A DNA stretch of 64,000 nt from the NCBI RefSeq assembly GCF_001005825.1, contig NZ_LBHV01000007.1, positions 248,001 to 312,000 of the forward strand. Reading direction: 5' to 3'. Under the pieces are notes generated by a model, which saw only the letters and a list, made by a program, of their open reading frames with translations, was not told the DNA's origin and ran no database searches. The stretch's first letter is position 1; each line of letters begins with the position of its first letter. Of this stretch, positions 6,760-14,023 are shown one piece after another. This stretch comes from Rhizobium sp. LC145. GTDB taxonomy: Bacteria > Pseudomonadota > Alphaproteobacteria > Rhizobiales > Rhizobiaceae. The position numbers and the translations under genes were made by a program.

Positions 6760-6988
6760 GTTAGTCGATCTAAACAACCATCTTTTCGCCCAGCTCGAAC
6801 GCCTCGGCGATGAGGAACTGACTGCCGAGCAGCTCGAGCAGGAAGTGAAGCGGACGGATGCCATGGTCGCTGTCAGCACGCAAATCCTGCGCAACGCGGA
6901 CCTCAGCGTTCAGGCGGCGAAGCTGGTGGCGGAATATGGCGGCAACTACGAAAAAGTTCTGCCCATGATCGAGGGCACCAAGTCATGA
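6749..6988 (+). CDS. Hypothetical phage protein (79 aa)
   Basis: A 79-residue protein beginning MKNKLVDLNNHLFAQLERL. It resembles a small protein type that I know from other phages and prophages, without a known function. It is helical and acidic. The GGAGG upstream within the preceding gene supports the start. The stop overlaps the HNH gene by ATGA. Confidence 0.65.
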   Translation: MKNKLVDLNNHLFAQLERLGDEELTAEQLEQEVKRTDAMVAVSTQILRNADLSVQAAKLVAEYGGNYEKVLPMIEGTKS

Positions 6989-7824
6989 GGCGGGCCCCAA
7001 TTCCTTATAGCGCCGCCGAAATGGCGTGGCTTGAGGCCAACTTCGGAATGGTCATCAGCGACTATCACCGCGCCTTCGTCGAGAAGTTCGGCCGCTCCGA
7101 TGTTTCGCTTTCCCACCTTCATAGCTTGCGCAAGCGCAAGGGTTGGAAGGTAGGACGCGGGGGCGGCCGCTATCTCGGTCGATTGAGGAAGTTCAGCGAG
7201 GCTGAGATCCAATGGCTGCGCGAGAACCGCACCATGACGATCGGTGAATATCACCGGGCGTTTTCCGATCAGTTCGGTCGCGACGACGTAACCGCTGAAA
7301 ATCTTCACGCACTTCGCAAGCGGCAGGGCTGGAAAACCGGCCGCACTGGCCAGTTCGAAAAAGGTGCAGAGCCGGTGAACAAGGGTAAGACGTGCCCCCC
7401 TGGCGTGGGCGGCCGACATCCCAACGCGCAGCGGACGCAGTTTCGCAAAGGCCAGGTGCCGCACACATTCCGGGGAGCCGGGCACGAGCGGATCGATACC
7501 AAGGACGGTTACGTCGTCATCATCGTCGATGAAGAAAACCCATGGACCGGCGCGAAAACCCGGCCGGTCCATAAGCACCGCTGGCTTTGGGAAAAGAAAC
7601 ACGGCCCAATCCCTGACGGCTTCGTCCTCAAGTGCCTCGACGGGGACAAGACGAACTGTGACCCGTCGAACTGGGAACTGATCCCGCGCGAAGTCCTGCC
7701 GCATCTCACCGCTCGTTTTGGAATGGCCTACGACCAGGCCGAACCTGAACTCAAACCGACCATCATGGCCGTCGCCAAGCTCAAGCACGCCGTGAAGAAG
7801 GCGCGGGAAAGGAAGTCAGCATGA
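6985..7824 (+). CDS. HNH endonuclease-like protein with duplicated N-terminal DNA-binding motif
   Basis: A 279-residue protein. Residues about 8-58 and 69-120 are tandem copies of one motif (shared core YHRAF and LRKR-GWK-GR), probably DNA-binding. The C-terminal part (about 196-235) has HKHRWLWEKKHGPIPDGF and CLDGDKTNCDPSNW, which matches HNH_3-type endonucleases of phages. Such proteins cut DNA and may act in packaging, recombination or homing. It is coupled to both neighbours by ATGA overlaps. The internal duplication is clear by eye and probably raises DNA affinity or specificity. Confidence 0.85.
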   Translation: MRRAPIPYSAAEMAWLEANFGMVISDYHRAFVEKFGRSDVSLSHLHSLRKRKGWKVGRGGGRYLGRLRKFSEAEIQWLRENRTMTIGEYHRAFSDQFGRDDVTAENLHALRKRQGWKTGRTGQFEKGAEPVNKGKTCPPGVGGRHPNAQRTQFRKGQVPHTFRGAGHERIDTKDGYVVIIVDEENPWTGAKTRPVHKHRWLWEKKHGPIPDGFVLKCLDGDKTNCDPSNWELIPREVLPHLTARFGMAYDQAEPELKPTIMAVAKLKHAVKKARERKSA

Positions 7825-8261
7825 CCGACAAGCTTACAAAATGCCCGGCTTGTGGTGGGCTCGGATACTTCCGCTGCGACTGCTGGCCGGGTGATTGCAT
7901 CTGCGGCCAGGACGAAGACACATGCTTTGAATGCGAAGGTGAAGGGTTGATAGACCCAACCTATGACGACGACTTTGGCGTTCCCATTGAGGAACCAGTC
8001 ACCCCGCCACCCGAGAACCATTTGCGGGTAAAGCCGCTTGAGTGGGCGGACGAGGACGAAGGCCTTGAGTGTTGGCGCGCCCGTCCAACTGTCGGACCGA
8101 TCTATACGGTCGAGGACGATGGTTTCTCTTCCCTCAAGTACCACGTCACCGCGCATCAACTCGTGCTGGGGAACTTTGGCGATCTCGCCACTGCCAAGGC
8201 TGCGGCTCAGTCCGACTACGAGACCCGTGTTCTATCAGCCATTGAAGGAGCGGGCCGATGA
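7821..8261 (+). CDS. Cysteine-rich phage protein with zinc-finger-like N-terminus
   Basis: A 146-residue protein. The N-terminal 45 residues contain CPACGGLGYFRCDC, CICG and CFECEGEG, the CxxCxG spacing of DnaJ-like zinc fingers. The C-terminal part (LEWADEDEGLECWRARPTVG) resembles a small domain common in phage hypothetical proteins that ends in a helical region. It is coupled by ATGA to both neighbours. Metal binding is likely; the role is unknown. Confidence 0.65.
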   Translation: MTDKLTKCPACGGLGYFRCDCWPGDCICGQDEDTCFECEGEGLIDPTYDDDFGVPIEEPVTPPPENHLRVKPLEWADEDEGLECWRARPTVGPIYTVEDDGFSSLKYHVTAHQLVLGNFGDLATAKAAAQSDYETRVLSAIEGAGR

Positions 8262-9079
8262 GTTGGGGCGACACTTTCAACCGCCACAAGGCGACCGGCA
8301 TGGACCCTAGCGCCGCCGCATTCATCGCGGACAAGGGCGAACCCGCCCGCAAAAAGAAGGCGGATAAGGACGAAGCTATCCGTCTGCTGAGCGCCGCTGT
8401 CGATCTGTGCATTCAGATGATGAACGACAACGGGCTACACCTCCCGCATACGGTTGAGAAGGCTCGCGAGGCTCAGGCGTTTGCCGGAACCTACCCATCG
8501 CCCCAACCGAAAATGCCGGTGGCCGTTGACGCCTACATGCGGCTGATCTCGCTCTTCGACCAGGACGAGACGGCCGGATCATTCCTCAGCGAGGACGGTG
8601 AAGGCGGCTTCGTCGGCGGCGTCTACCGGATGGCTCGCGAGATTGACATGCTCCGTACCGGCATCAAACGGCTGTCTGACGAGGAAGAGCTTTGCGGCGA
8701 GACAATGCCGGAAGAAGACGCCTTCAATCTCGTACGCATGGCCGCCAAGCTGGCTGCAGCAGAGGCTGAAAACGACCGGCTGCGTAAGATGCTCGCAGGA
8801 TGCGATTGGTATTGGCCGGAAGATGATACGTCATCGGACGCATGCGCCGATGGCCGTTGGCAGCTTGCCGAGAATATCGATGCACGGCCTGGCGAAGTGT
8901 TCGGCTACTCACGCGGCGGCGTTGTCGAGACCCGCTATTACGGCTTTCTCGAAGCGGCCGAAGACGCAGGAAGCGACGACCAGTTCGAAGTCGATGAGCC
9001 AACCCGTGAGGCAGCAGAGGTAAAGATTGCCGCTGAGCTGCAGCGCCGCGCCGCCCTCACCACGGAGGGCCAGGAATGA
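8258..9079 (+). CDS. Hypothetical phage protein (273 aa)
   Basis: A 273-residue acidic protein. A helical middle part (LVRMAAKLAAAEAENDRLRK, about 168-187) looks like a short coiled coil. The rest has no motif I recognise. The start ATG overlaps the previous stop (ATGA), and its stop overlaps the next ATG. The function is unknown. Confidence 0.6.
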   Translation: MSWGDTFNRHKATGMDPSAAAFIADKGEPARKKKADKDEAIRLLSAAVDLCIQMMNDNGLHLPHTVEKAREAQAFAGTYPSPQPKMPVAVDAYMRLISLFDQDETAGSFLSEDGEGGFVGGVYRMAREIDMLRTGIKRLSDEEELCGETMPEEDAFNLVRMAAKLAAAEAENDRLRKMLAGCDWYWPEDDTSSDACADGRWQLAENIDARPGEVFGYSRGGVVETRYYGFLEAAEDAGSDDQFEVDEPTREAAEVKIAAELQRRAALTTEGQE

Positions 9080-9417
9080 ACTGGTTCTTGACCGCGAAGG
9101 CTGGCGACAAGATCGTTTGCATCAACGATGCGGACAGGGGGAAGGCGTGGCCGACGTGTCGGGCTGCCGGCTGCCGATTTCCGGAGAAGGGCCGCATCTA
9201 CTCTATCCGACAGATCGCTTATTCAGACTTCAAGGGCCATTGGTGCCTCCGACTGGTTGAGATCGTCAACCCGGACGTGACTTTCCCGCCGTACCGTCCT
9301 GGCGAGCCGACGTTCCATGTGCGGCGCTTCCGGCCGCTCGTTTCGCGGCCGACCGATATCTCCATTTTCACCGACCTGCTGAAGCGTGCCGCTCAGTCGC
9401 AGAAGGAGCGAGCATGA
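9076..9417 (+). CDS. Hypothetical phage protein (113 aa)
   Basis: A 113-residue protein beginning MNWFLTAKAGDKIVCINDAD. The start resembles small beta-rich proteins often seen in rhizobial prophages, with a recurring VRRFRPLVSRPTDISIF C-terminal motif. The start overlaps the previous stop by ATGA. Its function is unknown. Confidence 0.6.
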   Translation: MNWFLTAKAGDKIVCINDADRGKAWPTCRAAGCRFPEKGRIYSIRQIAYSDFKGHWCLRLVEIVNPDVTFPPYRPGEPTFHVRRFRPLVSRPTDISIFTDLLKRAAQSQKERA

Positions 9418-10055
9418 CAAATTCTGTCACCCACACTCGCAGCTATCCCACCTACATCATCACCCAAGAGCCCCGCCAAGTGCCGAGACGCAAAGGGCCG
9501 TTCTACGGCAACAAGATGGTCGAGGACTTCCTGCGGGAAGCCTACCGCTACAACCCGGAGATCATCTGCATTGTCATCGACATGGAGGCAGAGGACAACA
9601 CTTGGTATCCGGAGCACGGCTACGAGTGGCTGGACATCAACGGCGACGGCCGCAAGCGACACCCCCGCAAAGACCGGCCGTCTTCCCCATCGCCACAGAC
9701 GAATGCGGCAGGCAATAGCGTCTTCCCATCGAAAGAAGAAATCCACCATCTGGCGAAGTTGGCTCTTGAGGAGATGCAGAAAGAAGCGACAACCGACCCT
9801 GCCGCGTGGATCGCCTCGTATGAGCGGATCATCGTGTCGTATCGGCGACTCGCTCTGGCGAAACAGCAGGCGGCAGACAGCGCATCGCCACCGCCCCAAC
9901 AACATTTGCAGCCGACTGACGATCTGCGAAAGCGCGTCATGCGGGCCATCTTCGATCCCGGCGCAACGGAAGGCTTCAAGGGCGACCGCGACCTGACGAC
10001 ATGGCAGACGGACGCCGTGATGCGCGCCCTCGCAGTGGAGGGTTCGGCAGCATGA
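9414..10055 (+). CDS. Hypothetical phage protein (213 aa)
   Basis: A 213-residue protein; the middle has a proline- and serine-rich linker (RPSSPSPQTNAAG) between an N-terminal part and a helical part. No domain is recognised. Its first 24 bases (from 9411) recur almost exactly at 11581, in front of the excisionase-like gene. Both ends overlap neighbours by ATGA, so it is well embedded in the operon. Confidence 0.6.
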   Translation: MTNSVTHTRSYPTYIITQEPRQVPRRKGPFYGNKMVEDFLREAYRYNPEIICIVIDMEAEDNTWYPEHGYEWLDINGDGRKRHPRKDRPSSPSPQTNAAGNSVFPSKEEIHHLAKLALEEMQKEATTDPAAWIASYERIIVSYRRLALAKQQAADSASPPPQQHLQPTDDLRKRVMRAIFDPGATEGFKGDRDLTTWQTDAVMRALAVEGSAA

Positions 10056-10642
10056 GCATCACCGCAGATCACATCCTTGATGCTTTGGTTGCGGCCAGCA
10101 CCGAGAAGATCTGGGCGACCGAAGTCCCGTTCCGTGGCTCTACTACCCGCATCGACTTCTGGACGTTGGAACCCACCAAGTCCGCCGGCTTTCGTGCCAC
10201 CAGCTACGAAATCAAGGTCTCTCGGCAGGATTTCAAGCGTGACAGCGAGGAGAAGCAAGCCGGCGCTTTGCGCCATTCCGACCGCTTCATCTACGTGACC
10301 CCGCCCGGCCTTCTGACAAAGCTGGACGTGCCATCGTGGGCAGGTCTCTTCGAATGGGATGGCTCGACATGGCGCGTCGTGAAGCGACCGCCTCGCTTGG
10401 AGAAAGCCGCCGAGCCGGGATGGGGTCTGCTGGTAGACATCTTGCGAAACAGCGGCCAGTGCCGACGCGATATCGCGATCCTGACCCTTCGCATTCAGAT
10501 GGCCGAGCGCCAAGCAAGGCAGAACAGCGGCTACCATGCCTACGGCTATTCGCCCCTGTCTCGCCTCAACCAGCGCTTCGCATATCGCGCGCTGAAGGAC
10601 GATCGCACCCTTCCCACGCTCAAATCAAGGAGCGGATCATGA
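10052..10642 (+). CDS. PD-(D/E)xK nuclease-like protein (MmcB-like)
   Basis: A 196-residue protein. The pattern RIDFWTLEP followed by YEIKVSRQDFKRD (about 30-60) fits the D...ExK core of PD-(D/E)xK nucleases and resembles MmcB-type DNA repair proteins. The segment ending RFIYVTPPGLL continues as expected for this fold. The start ATG overlaps the previous stop. A role in phage DNA processing or repair is likely, but the family assignment rests only on the motif order. Confidence 0.6.
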   Translation: MSITADHILDALVAASTEKIWATEVPFRGSTTRIDFWTLEPTKSAGFRATSYEIKVSRQDFKRDSEEKQAGALRHSDRFIYVTPPGLLTKLDVPSWAGLFEWDGSTWRVVKRPPRLEKAAEPGWGLLVDILRNSGQCRRDIAILTLRIQMAERQARQNSGYHAYGYSPLSRLNQRFAYRALKDDRTLPTLKSRSGS

Positions 10643-10845
10643 CCGAGAAGAACGCGCCGCCCCAAACGAGTTTGCGGGTGCCGGTAACCCGCGAAGATGC
10701 CATCAAGTTTCTTGAGGGAGCTTGCCGCAACTGGTCGAAGGTGCCGCGCCTATCGAACGATGATCTGCAGGATGTGGCAACGGAACTATCTCGCTTTGTT
10801 GCGTCCCGCGCCCTCGCCACCACGGAGGACTCGAACAATGGCTGA
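10639..10845 (+). CDS. Small hypothetical protein (68 aa)
   Basis: A 68-residue protein beginning MTEKNAPPQTSLRVPVTRED, helical and without a recognised domain. GGAG precedes the ATG, which overlaps the previous stop. Its last 8 bases overlap the Gp37/Gp68 gene. Confidence 0.5.
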   Translation: MTEKNAPPQTSLRVPVTREDAIKFLEGACRNWSKVPRLSNDDLQDVATELSRFVASRALATTEDSNNG

Positions 10846-11587
10846 GAACAGCAAGATCGAGTGGACCGACCACACCTTCAATCCATGGATTGGCTGCACA
10901 AAAGTCTCCCCGGCCTGCGACGGCTGCTATGCCGAGAACCTGATGGCGAACCGCTACGGTCGCGTCCAGTGGGGAGCTGGCGAGGATCGTCAGCGAACAG
11001 GCAAGGCCAACTGGCGCAAGCCGATTGCTTGGGACAAGGATGCTGCCGCCACCAACAGCAGGCCATTCGTTTTCTGCGCCTCTCTCGCTGACGTGTTCGA
11101 CAACGAAGTTGACGAGATGTGGCGCTATGACCTGATGAACCTGATTGAGGCAACGCCGAACCTTGTATGGCTCCTGCTTACGAAGCGCATCGGCAATGTC
11201 TTGAAGATGACTGATCCGGCGCGCGGCAACCGGATGCTACCGCGAAACGCTGCCATCGGCGCGACGATCGCCAATCAGGCCGAATACGATCGTGACCGGA
11301 TGAAGCTCCGGGAGGTCAAAGAGGCGCTTCAGCCGCTGTTTACGTTCGGCAGTCATGAGCCCCTTCTAGGACGGATCATTCTCGACAAATACGCGCCCGA
11401 TTGGATCATCACCGGTGGCGAGACTGACCAGGGGCCGCACAAGGCGCGACCAACCGACCCTGACGACTTCCGATATCTGCGGGATCAGAGCCGAGAGCTT
11501 GGCCGCGCATTCTTCATGAAGCAGATGACGCGCAAGGCGCCGATCCCTGCCGATCTCCTTATCCGCGAGTGGCCGGAGGTAGCATGA
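10838..11587 (+). CDS. Phage Gp37/Gp68 family protein (DUF5131)
   Basis: A 249-residue protein with the conserved N-terminus IEWTDHTFNPWIGCTKVSPA and a Cys cluster C-x6-C-x2-C, then FCASLADVFD and WLLLTKR; these identify the DUF5131 family found in phages, plasmids and bacteria. The biochemical role of the family is not established; a radical-SAM-like fold has been suggested by the Cys arrangement, and I treat that as inference. The length is typical of the family. It directly follows the PD-(D/E)xK-like gene and a 68-residue protein in the operon. Confidence 0.9.
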   Translation: MAENSKIEWTDHTFNPWIGCTKVSPACDGCYAENLMANRYGRVQWGAGEDRQRTGKANWRKPIAWDKDAAATNSRPFVFCASLADVFDNEVDEMWRYDLMNLIEATPNLVWLLLTKRIGNVLKMTDPARGNRMLPRNAAIGATIANQAEYDRDRMKLREVKEALQPLFTFGSHEPLLGRIILDKYAPDWIITGGETDQGPHKARPTDPDDFRYLRDQSRELGRAFFMKQMTRKAPIPADLLIREWPEVA

Positions 11588-11643
11588 CAAATCCTGACAC
11601 CCACGCGCCCGCATCGAAAAAGCCGGAGGTCGCCGATGGTTGA
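11584..11643 (+). CDS. 19-codon ORF, probable remnant of a duplicated gene start
   Basis: A short frame MTNPDTHAPASKKPEVADG follows an ATG that overlaps the previous stop. The stretch 11581-11604 matches 9411-9434 at 22 of 24 positions, that is, the ribosome site and first codons of the 213-residue gene. It then diverges. It looks like a leftover of a recombination or duplication and may serve only to couple translation to the excisionase-like gene. Confidence 0.35.
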   Translation: MTNPDTHAPASKKPEVADG

Positions 11644-12016
11644 GTTTGAGATTGGTGACGATGATCCGATTCCTCTGGCGGATGCAGCTCGCCTGTTCTT
11701 TCATGGGCGCTTGACGAAATCATCCCTGAGGACAGAAGCTGGAAAAGGCAACCTGGAGATCATCCAGATTGCCAACAAAGACTTTGTCACCCGCAACGGG
11801 ATTAAGAGGATGATTGAGAAATGCCGCAAAAACGCCGGCCCGCAAGGCTCTGGCTCCGACCAGACACAGGAACATGGGTCATCAAAGACGGTTCCCAACG
11901 CATCAGCACAGAGTGCCCTGAGAGCGAAGTTGAGGCAGCGCAGGGAAAGCTCGCCGAGTACATCGCGAGCCAATATCGGCCCCAGCGCAGCAATCGTTCC
12001 GCTGAAGTCACGATAG
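11636..12016 (+). CDS. Excisionase-like protein overlapping integrase
   Basis: A 126-residue ORF. Residues about 8-62 (PLADAARLFFHGRLTKSSLR and the IIQIANKDFVTRNGIKRMIEK stretch) fit the winged-helix excisionase proteins that precede this integrase type. The remaining 60 residues are low-complexity and Ser/Arg/Gln-rich and overlap the integrase gene by 196 bases in another frame; they may not be conserved. Excisionases direct the integrase toward excision. Either this is a genuine long gene overlap, or the true protein once ended earlier. Confidence 0.65.
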   Translation: MVEFEIGDDDPIPLADAARLFFHGRLTKSSLRTEAGKGNLEIIQIANKDFVTRNGIKRMIEKCRKNAGPQGSGSDQTQEHGSSKTVPNASAQSALRAKLRQRRESSPSTSRANIGPSAAIVPLKSR

Positions 12017-12879
12017 GCGACGTGCTTCTGGTTTACCTTGAGGAAAAAGCCCCAAAGACGGCCCGACCGAAAGAAACCGAGGGAATGATCGACCGCCTGA
12101 ACGAGTTCTTCGGAGATCTGACGGTGGCTGAACTGCGCGGTCAGGCTTGCCGCGATTTCGCTGATGACCGTGGCAATGAAGGCGGCTCCAGGCGCGACCT
12201 TGAAGTGCTTCGGGCAGCCATCAACTATTATCATGCCGAGCATACCCTCGACATGGTGCCGAAGGTAACCCTTCCGGCGAAGGGCGATCCTCGTCAAACT
12301 TGGCTAACTCGACAGGAAGTCGCAAAGCTTCTGAGAGCTGCACGGAACGGGTTCCGTAGCCAGCACCTCATTCGCGTCATTATGATCGGTCTCTATACAG
12401 GAACGCGCCTGTCGGCGATCCTCAATCTGCAGTGGATACCAAATACCACTGGTGGACACGTCGACCTTGAACGCGGGGTGATTTACCGGAAAGCCGAAGG
12501 GCAGCGCGTTTCCCACAACAAGCGGCGCACGCCTGTGAAGATCCCGCCGCGGCTGATGAGGTTCCTGCGGTACTGGAAAGCTGCCGATACGAGCATCGAC
12601 GAGACTGGCCAGGAGGTGAGGCTCCGTTATGTGGCACACTATCAGGGCGAGAAGTTCGTAAGCCCACACAAGGCCTTCAGAGGCATTCGCGCCGCCGCAG
12701 GATTGGGCGACGATGTGACGCCGCATGTATTGCGTCATACCCGCGCAACGTGGCTGGCTCAGGCCGGCGTCGATATCCACCAGGCCGCGTCGTCCCTCGG
12801 GTTGACGGTAGAGGAGTTCGAGCGGACCTACGCACACGCTAGTCCGGACTTCCAGAAGGCGGCTGCGAACGCCTTTTGA
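11821..12879 (+). CDS. int: Tyrosine site-specific integrase
   Basis: A 352-residue phage integrase that would recombine attP with attB at tRNA-Pro. An N-terminal arm-binding/core-binding part (about 1-155) is followed by the catalytic domain with R196 (YTGTRLSAILNL), HVLRHTRATWL (H302, R305) and the Tyr nucleophile in RTYAHASPDF (Y337). The position usually held by a second His or Trp is Leu in SSLGL, as in related rhizobial integrases with a non-His residue there. The start lies inside the excisionase-like ORF. The gene points toward the 3' end of the tRNA, the standard layout at an attachment site. Confidence 0.93.
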   Translation: MPQKRRPARLWLRPDTGTWVIKDGSQRISTECPESEVEAAQGKLAEYIASQYRPQRSNRSAEVTIGDVLLVYLEEKAPKTARPKETEGMIDRLNEFFGDLTVAELRGQACRDFADDRGNEGGSRRDLEVLRAAINYYHAEHTLDMVPKVTLPAKGDPRQTWLTRQEVAKLLRAARNGFRSQHLIRVIMIGLYTGTRLSAILNLQWIPNTTGGHVDLERGVIYRKAEGQRVSHNKRRTPVKIPPRLMRFLRYWKAADTSIDETGQEVRLRYVAHYQGEKFVSPHKAFRGIRAAAGLGDDVTPHVLRHTRATWLAQAGVDIHQAASSLGLTVEEFERTYAHASPDFQKAAANAF

Positions 12880-13001
12880 ACCCGGACGGTAAATCGTCCG
12901 ATACTGAAACGGTCCGCAATCGGTCCGTAAATCTAAAAAGGGCTTTCGCGGAGGAAGTCATCTCGGGATGAAAACCCTTGTAGGCCAAGGCTTCTAGCTG
13001 G
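12880..13001. other. Probable attachment-site arm region
   Basis: The stretch between the integrase stop and the tRNA 3' end has no gene. It contains two copies of CGGTCCG about 13 bases apart (within 12909-12930) and a related CGTCCG at 12895, possible integrase or excisionase arm sites. The crossover core is expected to lie in the 3' part of tRNA-Pro, from about 12999 upward. The matching repeat at the other end of the element is outside the window. Confidence 0.5.
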
Positions 13002-13075
13002 TCGGAGTGGCAAGATTCGAACTTGCGACCCCCACGTCCCGAACGTGGTGCGCTACCAGACTGCGCTACACTCCG
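12999..13075 (-). tRNA. tRNA-Pro(CGG)
   Basis: A 77-base cloverleaf with acceptor stem CGGAGTG / CACTCCG, anticodon stem CCACG / CGTGG, loop TTCGGGA with anticodon CGG, T-arm with TTCGAAT and an encoded CCA. It reads CCG codons. Because the element integrated at its 3' side, the last part of this gene may come from the phage attP sequence, which usually rebuilds a functional tRNA. From 13076 to the lipoprotein gene at 13327 I see no gene. Confidence 0.97.
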
Positions 13076-13326
13076 TGACCAGCGGCGCCTCTATAGACCA
13101 GCCTTCCGCGTTCCACAAGCGGGTTTCCGAATTTTCTGCAACGAGATTGTGACGGCGGCGGAACCCCCTCGAAAGCAAGGAGCGGCGGGAAGCGTGGCAA
13201 AAAAGCGGCGCTTGCAAATTTTCAGCAGAAGCCCCGTGCATCCGCTGCGAAGCCGGCGAAAAATCTGTTAGGTGCATCGCACATAGAGCGCCTTCCGGCG
13301 CTTGCGACAACAGGGGCTTTAGGGAC

Positions 13327-13692
13327 ATGAACCGCCGCATCATCGCATCGACCGCATTCTTCGCCATCGCACTTTCGGCCTGCACCAGCACAGGGCCCAT
13401 CGTGGCCGCCAGCAACCCCATCGAGGCGCGCTGGGTGGGCCGTTCGGCCGGCGAGTTCTTCGCGAAGTATGCGCCGCCGCTCAGCGATGTCGAAAGCGGC
13501 TCCAACACCATCTACAGCTGGCGCGGCGGCTACAAGCGCGTCAAGCTCGCCAACGGCCGCAACGCCAGCGTGAGCTGCTCGGCGCAGATCACCGTTTCGC
13601 AGGACTACACGATCCGCGACATCAAGATCATCGCCGACCGCCCCGGCACCAATGGCCCGAGCTACTGCACGGAGCTGCTGACGGGGGAGTAA
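13327..13692 (+). CDS. Small lipoprotein
   Basis: A 121-residue protein with a signal peptide and lipobox ALSAC (Cys19), so probably an outer- or inner-membrane lipoprotein. The mature part contains two further Cys residues (C-S-A and YCTELL). I do not recognise a named family; it resembles small rhizobial envelope proteins. A rho-independent terminator follows 32 bases after the stop, so it is a single-gene unit. Confidence 0.75.
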   Translation: MNRRIIASTAFFAIALSACTSTGPIVAASNPIEARWVGRSAGEFFAKYAPPLSDVESGSNTIYSWRGGYKRVKLANGRNASVSCSAQITVSQDYTIRDIKIIADRPGTNGPSYCTELLTGE

Positions 13693-13724
13693 GACCCGGA
13701 CAGTTGATTGTGGAGAATACAGAG

Positions 13725-13750
13725 CCCGCCGGTGAAGATCGGCGGGTTTT
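13725..13750 (+). terminator. Rho-independent terminator
   Basis: CCCGCCG and CGGCGGG separated by 8 bases, followed by TTTT. It ends the small lipoprotein transcript. Confidence 0.85.
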
Positions 13751-13791
13751 CGTTGCACAAAAATAAACGTGCCGAATGAACTGGCAACGTA

Positions 13792-13866
13792 TGGCTGGGG
13801 CGCCAGGATTCGAACCTGGGAATGCCGGTACCAAAAACCGGTGCCTTACCGCTTGGCGACGCCCCA
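13792..13866 (-). tRNA. tRNA-Gln(TTG)
   Basis: A 75-base cloverleaf with acceptor TGGGGCG / CGCCCCA, loop TTTTGGT with anticodon TTG, T-loop TTCGAAT and an encoded CCA after G73. It reads CAA and, by wobble, CAG codons. No integrase lies near it. Confidence 0.97.
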
Positions 13867-14023
13867 CCATGGCGCGGGCGGCGATCGGAAAACGGCCGCC
13901 CCGCAAGTGCCGCCTGCTCTAGCAAAGCTTCGCGCGAGCGGCAATCATGCCGTGACGGTTTTTTGAAGATTTCCTCCGCCGCCTCATGCTAGAGCACGGG
14001 CAAGTTTTTCGACGGATCATGCC

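Larger units (their letters stand above)
1..12998. mobile_element. Prophage-like integrative element (right part, left end outside window)
   Basis: Supported by a cro/CI-type regulatory switch near 4 kb, two opposing operons of short overlapping genes, a DNA-methylase-like gene, an HNH protein, a Gp37/Gp68 family protein, an excisionase-like gene and a tyrosine integrase. The integrase stops 119 bp before the 3' end of tRNA-Pro(CGG), a classical integration target. Head, tail and lysis genes are not seen and would have to lie left of position 1. The right boundary is inferred to fall within the 3' part of the tRNA; the left boundary cannot be placed. A defective prophage or an integrative element with phage regulation are alternatives. 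Confidence 0.85.

Noticed and set aside
13222..13758. Minus-strand frame opposite the small lipoprotein gene
   Set aside because: The + strand gene has a lipobox and its own terminator; the reverse frame has no supporting feature.
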